NCBI GenBank assembly: GCA_003024985.2
Contig: PXIH01S0010343.1
Direction: 5' to 3' (one strand)
Length of the DNA: 10,941 nucleotides
DNA from: Euperipatoides rowelli
Taxonomy: Eukaryota; Onychophora; Udeonychophora; Euonychophora; Peripatopsidae
The position numbers and the translations under genes are program-made. Below are positions 7,680 through 10,941 of this stretch, piece by piece (position 1 is the stretch's first letter; every line of letters starts with the position of its first letter). The notes below the pieces were generated by a model. The model saw only the letters and a list, made by a program, of their open reading frames with translations, was not told where the DNA came from and did no database searches.

Positions 7680-8448
7680 TGTATATTGCTTTGTATATTT
7701 TTTATATTATTTACATTCTCATACATGCTTCTTGTTATTGCTCTTCCTGGTCCCTGCACCCACTTGTCAACCCCTTGTGAAGTGTTTTAGCCCTATTACA
7801 CTCTTTTCCATCAGAAAAAGACAGACATCAACAAATGAGACATTGCAAAAGTATATGTCATAGAAAAGTATAAAAATATATTGAAAGTTTTTCAATCTGT
7901 TTTCTATGATATCAGTACAAAAATCTCAAAGTTAAAGCATAAAAATCTCTGACTTCTATTAACATTTAATATAATATTCAATATGTAAAGGAAACTTAGG
8001 GGAAAATTAATTTAAATGATGAAACATTAAAAATCAAGGACATAAAAATTAAATTAAAAAAAAACATATAAAATAAATAGCTATATTTCCACATCTAACA
8101 ATAAATAAAAATATAAACTTATGCCGGCTGCAGACATGAGTTTTAAAGATAAAAGACTTCCAGAGATCGTTGCATTTTTCATAGTAGAAGTATTAAGTAG
8201 TTAAAAGGTTAAACTGGTATTGAAATAAATTGAAGGTTAAATATTTAAATGTTCTGGTGAGAAAAGAAAAAAAAGTTCTATGGTGAAATAGTTGCTTGGC
8301 AGATTAATTCTTGAATGTGACATCTTCAAAAAAATTTGTTAAGTATAAAATAAAAGTTTATGTTGCTAAAAATAGTATCAGATAGCTTCTATGATGAGAT
8401 GGATCACAACACTTGGAGACAGTCGAGCCGTTCAGCTTACTTGGTAAA
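7680..8448. other. AT-rich stretch with no gene seen
   Basis: Only short open frames occur on either strand, and none has a recognisable motif. The sequence is A/T-rich, with homopolymer runs such as that near 8056-8066. I see no repeat structure or RNA gene here. Confidence 0.5.
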
Positions 8449-8817
8449 TCATGCAGAGTGATTCGTCCTAAGACTGTCAAAGTGGGTTAAATATGTGGTA
8501 TACCCTGACCTCAGGTTCTTCAGACTTGAGAACATAATGGGACAGGGGTTAGGTCTACTGTGGCTGGGCTCAGCTATCTCTTGGTTTATCTCTTGGATGT
8601 TTAAGGAAAAATAGCCATTCTGTCTGTTAGCTTTGTCCACAGCCTTCAATTGGTTTAAAGTAGGTGCTTTAGTGGGGGCACTTGACATGTCAGCTTTGGG
8701 GAAACTTATTTTCAGCTGTGTCTGGATACTCTTGGCTGGGATGGCACACTTTTTCCTAGCCACTGATGGTGGACTGGTAGTAGATAGAAATAGTATGGAA
8801 AAATGTCAAAGTTCTAA
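8449..8817 (-). CDS. possible coding fragment, protein not recognised
   Basis: The minus strand is open from about 8817 down to a TGA at 8449-8451, about 120 codons, in a local GC-richer patch. The first ATG in this frame is at about 8686-8688, so it is more likely an exon or a broken gene than a whole gene. Visible text includes ARKKCAIPAKSIQTQLKISF, LNQLKAVDKANRQNGYFSL and SSLKNLRSGYTTYLTHFDSL. There is a Pro/Ser-rich middle and a 12-base repeat encoding QEINQEI (TATCTCTTGG at 8575-8584 and 8587-8596 on the plus strand). A pyrimidine-rich run ending in AG lies just upstream on the minus strand (about 8811-8830) and could be a splice acceptor. I recognise no domain. The antisense frame at 8633-8827 is a weaker alternative. 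Confidence 0.25.
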
Positions 8818-8829
8818 TGAAGTATAAAA

Positions 8830-10050
8830 AATATATCTTATGGCAGTGCACCAATGACTGGAGATGGGCTGGGTCTGGCTGCAGCTTGGCTTGCTTATAT
8901 CAGTTTATTTATGTAGTTTTAATATTTATTTTAGGTGCTGGAACTTCTGAGTAGAGTAAAAATTTGTTTTGGAATTGACCTCTCTGGATCCAAGTCCTAA
9001 CTTTTATACCCAAGCTTAGGACAATGAATTAGCATAATGACTGTCCCAAGTTTTCACAAAGGAAACCAATCCAATAAGGTTTTAGAGGTGTGTTTTTATT
9101 ATTAAAAATGTTCAGTTTCCAATAAAAATTAAAAAAAAAAACATTACAGATGTTATGTCATCCATAGGTTGGGGCATTAAAAGTGGAGGGTTAATCAGGT
9201 TCATTGTTAAACAGTGGATAAGACCAATTGTACTTCTCCACAGGAGTCAAGATGAGTCACCAGTATTCAAAAATATGTACAAAATTAAATTATTTTAATT
9301 ATGGAAAAATTTACAATAAAGCCATTTTACAAAATTTTAAAAGTTGTGGAAATAAGCCAAATATTAAATAATAAAAGAAGAATGGGGAAATTCTGACAAA
9401 GGAAAATAAAATTAATACTTTTACAGTTTTAATCATTGTCTCACTTGAATGAACACCCATAAGTGATCAATGGTAAATTTGGATAGTCTGTCGATAAACA
9501 CTAGGTTGACCGAAGGATTATCTTACATGGGAAAAATCACCCAGAGTAAATTTCAAAGTAGAATGTTTAACTTTTGCAAATTTAGGAGGAGAAAAAAATT
9601 CAGTTTCTCCAAAAATACTGTCTAACTTTAACTCAAAAGTAAGCAAATCTGAGCATAAAATTTATAATTTTAAAAATTATTTTTTATCCCATGCAGACTA
9701 TCTTAAGTACTCAACATAAAAAAAATTGAAGGAGGGGGGTGTACACGCCTTTAGGAGACAACAACAATTTACAAAAAATATAATTTAGAAAAAAAAATCA
9801 ATAAAAGGAATACCATTCAATCAAATGAAAAAAAATGCTAGCACAGTTTAACCATCTAATAAAGTCTGTATTATTTACTAAGCCATTCTGTCTGTCTGTG
9901 TACAGAATACAATTCACAATATTTTTTTAACAAAAATGATATTTAAAACTGGATGAGAATATTTATTTTTATATTAAGGAATTTTATAAGGCCAGTACTT
10001 TATTCATTTAAGGTACTATATAGCAATAATTTCCGACAGGGTGAGCAGTG
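8830..10050. other. AT-rich stretch with no gene seen
   Basis: A small GC-richer patch occurs at 8840-8895, with frames open on the minus strand but no start or motif. A 7-bp inverted repeat, GTCCTAA at 8994-9000 and TTAGGAC at 9016-9022, surrounds a 15-nt loop. A second patch of mixed composition lies at 9150-9260. The rest is A/T-rich. No coding region, RNA gene or mobile element can be supported. Confidence 0.45.
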
Positions 10051-10051
10051 T

Positions 10052-10245
10052 AAAAACTGGTGATCTGTGAACTAGGATTCGAACCCCTGCATTAGTCAGA
10101 TTTATTTTCATTATTTTCACTAAATAATAGATTTTTTTGGATAAATCCACAAACTATAGTATAAAAATTAATAATCTACGAATATCAGAATTCAAACTCC
10201 TGCACATGTCAGATTTTTATTTTCAGTAAATAAATATTTTTTTAA
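10052..10245 (-). repeat. two copies of a ~113-bp repeat with tRNA-type B box
   Basis: GGATTCGAACC at 10075-10085 is the exact reverse complement of the RNA polymerase III B-box consensus GGTTCGAATCC, so the element would read on the minus strand. A diverged copy lies 113 bases further on (about 10163-10245). AATTCAAACTCCTGC there matches ATTCGAACCCCTGC, and both copies continue into a CAGATTT...ATTTTC run. Differences are mostly G to A and C to T, as expected from decay. The T-stem cannot pair over five bases and no A box is evident at the expected distance, so this is not a tRNA gene. A tRNA-derived SINE remnant duplicated in tandem, or a small satellite, fits best. Confidence 0.5.
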
Positions 10246-10249
10246 AATT

Positions 10250-10700
10250 CAAAACTTAATATCCAAAATTTAGACCAAAATCATTTTTCTATTTTTTTTT
10301 TAAACTTTGATACACATAATATTAGCTCAAAATAATTTTTATTCAAAAATTTATTTTTATTCGCTACATTTCAATTTTTTTATATTCAAAATAATTTTTA
10401 ATATTTCTAAAAGGCACTGGCAAGCCGTAATCTAAAAGTCATAGGCGTCCACATAAAGACAGAAAAAGATCCGCACAAATAAAATCTTTTTTTTTTTTTC
10501 TTTTTTTTTTTAAATTTTCAATATAGGCCTGTTTTCTTTTTAACTTTTTTCGTTCAACATGACTTTCTAGAGTAAAACTTTTGATACTTTCATTTGCAAA
10601 ATTAAATAAGTATCAGATAAGACCAAACATAGACCAGTAATTTTCATTTATTAATTAAACAAAGTTAGTTTTGTTTTTATATACAGTAGATCTAAACACA
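10250..10700. other. AT-rich stretch with long T tract
   Basis: The main feature is an almost pure T tract (T13, C, T11) at 10487-10511. On the minus strand it would be a poly(A) run and could mark the tail of an old retroposed copy lying at higher coordinates, but no target-site duplication is visible. No gene can be supported. Confidence 0.45.
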
Positions 10701-10701
10701 A

Positions 10702-10824
10702 ATGGTGAATGATTCTCAAATCATTGCCATGAACGTTGAAATCAAGACGGATGCACAACCGCTATTTTCTTCTACTGTATCTCCCCACAAAATTTTGGCA
10801 ACCATAGATTCCCTGAGTTTATAA
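10702..10824 (+). CDS. short possible first exon, very uncertain
   Basis: An ATG at 10702 opens 40 codons to a TAA at 10822-10824, beginning MVNDSQIIAMNVEIKTDAQP. It lies in a patch richer in G and C than its surroundings. A pyrimidine-rich run ending in ACAG (about 10665-10686) precedes it and could be a splice acceptor. The minus strand is open over much of the same patch, so the coding strand, and whether it codes at all, is unclear. I recognise no protein. Confidence 0.12.
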   Translation: MVNDSQIIAMNVEIKTDAQPLFSSTVSPHKILATIDSLSL

Positions 10825-10941
10825 CAAATCAAACAATCAATCAAACACAATTTTTTTCCGCTCCTTTTCTTCAGTTCAAACTAATAATATAGCAAGTATA
10901 GACAAAGGGGATGAAGTTTTCATAAACATAGGCAGCCATAA

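Noticed and set aside
7490-7759. An 89-codon minus-strand open frame with a His-Thr run
   Set aside because: The His-Thr run comes from the (TG)n microsatellite and the rest is AT-derived Tyr/Ile/Asn text; no gene is supported.
10060-10135. A tRNA gene on the minus strand
   Set aside because: The B box is perfect, but the T-stem does not pair fully and no A box, anticodon stem or acceptor stem can be found.
1-10941. CRISPR array, bacterial operon or prophage
   Set aside because: No regular spaced repeats, ribosome binding sites or packed genes occur; all recognisable features are eukaryotic.

Overview
The window is eukaryotic nuclear DNA, most likely from an invertebrate animal. It is very AT-rich, full of A and T tracts and microsatellite-like sequence. 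It has no bacterial-style gene packing. Its only clearly recognisable genes belong to a Ty3/gypsy (Metaviridae) retrotransposon on the minus strand. I cannot name the species from the sequence.

Layout: positions 1-1100 are AT-rich non-coding DNA with two small hairpins. Positions 1115-1761 form a GC-richer island that reads like a broken protein-coding fragment on the plus strand; I do not recognise the protein. Positions 1790-2713 are AT-rich again and are where the retrotransposon's 3' LTR would be expected, but I could not define one. Positions 2714 to about 7523 hold the retrotransposon. Read on the minus strand from high to low coordinates, the order is gag (C-terminal part with a CCHC zinc knuckle), a basic linker, protease (DSGA), reverse transcriptase (YFDD), RNase H, integrase (HHCC, DDE and a GPY/F-like C-terminus), then an unrecognised Cys/His-rich tail. 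Positions 7523-7680 are AT-rich with an imperfect 55-bp duplication and a (TG)n run. Positions 8449-8830 hold an unrecognised minus-strand open frame. Positions 10050-10245 hold two copies of a repeat of about 113 bp, one with a perfect tRNA-type B box. The rest is AT-rich sequence with no gene I can support.

In an intact element, gag would make the particle and its nucleocapsid. Protease would cut the polyprotein, RT and RNase H would copy the RNA, and integrase would insert the DNA. This copy cannot do so: it lacks the N-terminal part of gag and the 5' LTR, changes reading phase many times and carries about a dozen in-frame stops. The order protease-RT-RNase H-integrase is diagnostic for Ty3/gypsy rather than Ty1/copia.

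The most interesting structural signal is at the gag/pol boundary. A slippery-like heptamer is followed by a 6-nt spacer and a perfect 7-bp GC-rich stem, exactly where the frame passes from gag to the -1 frame of pol. It looks like a relic of a programmed -1 ribosomal frameshift signal.
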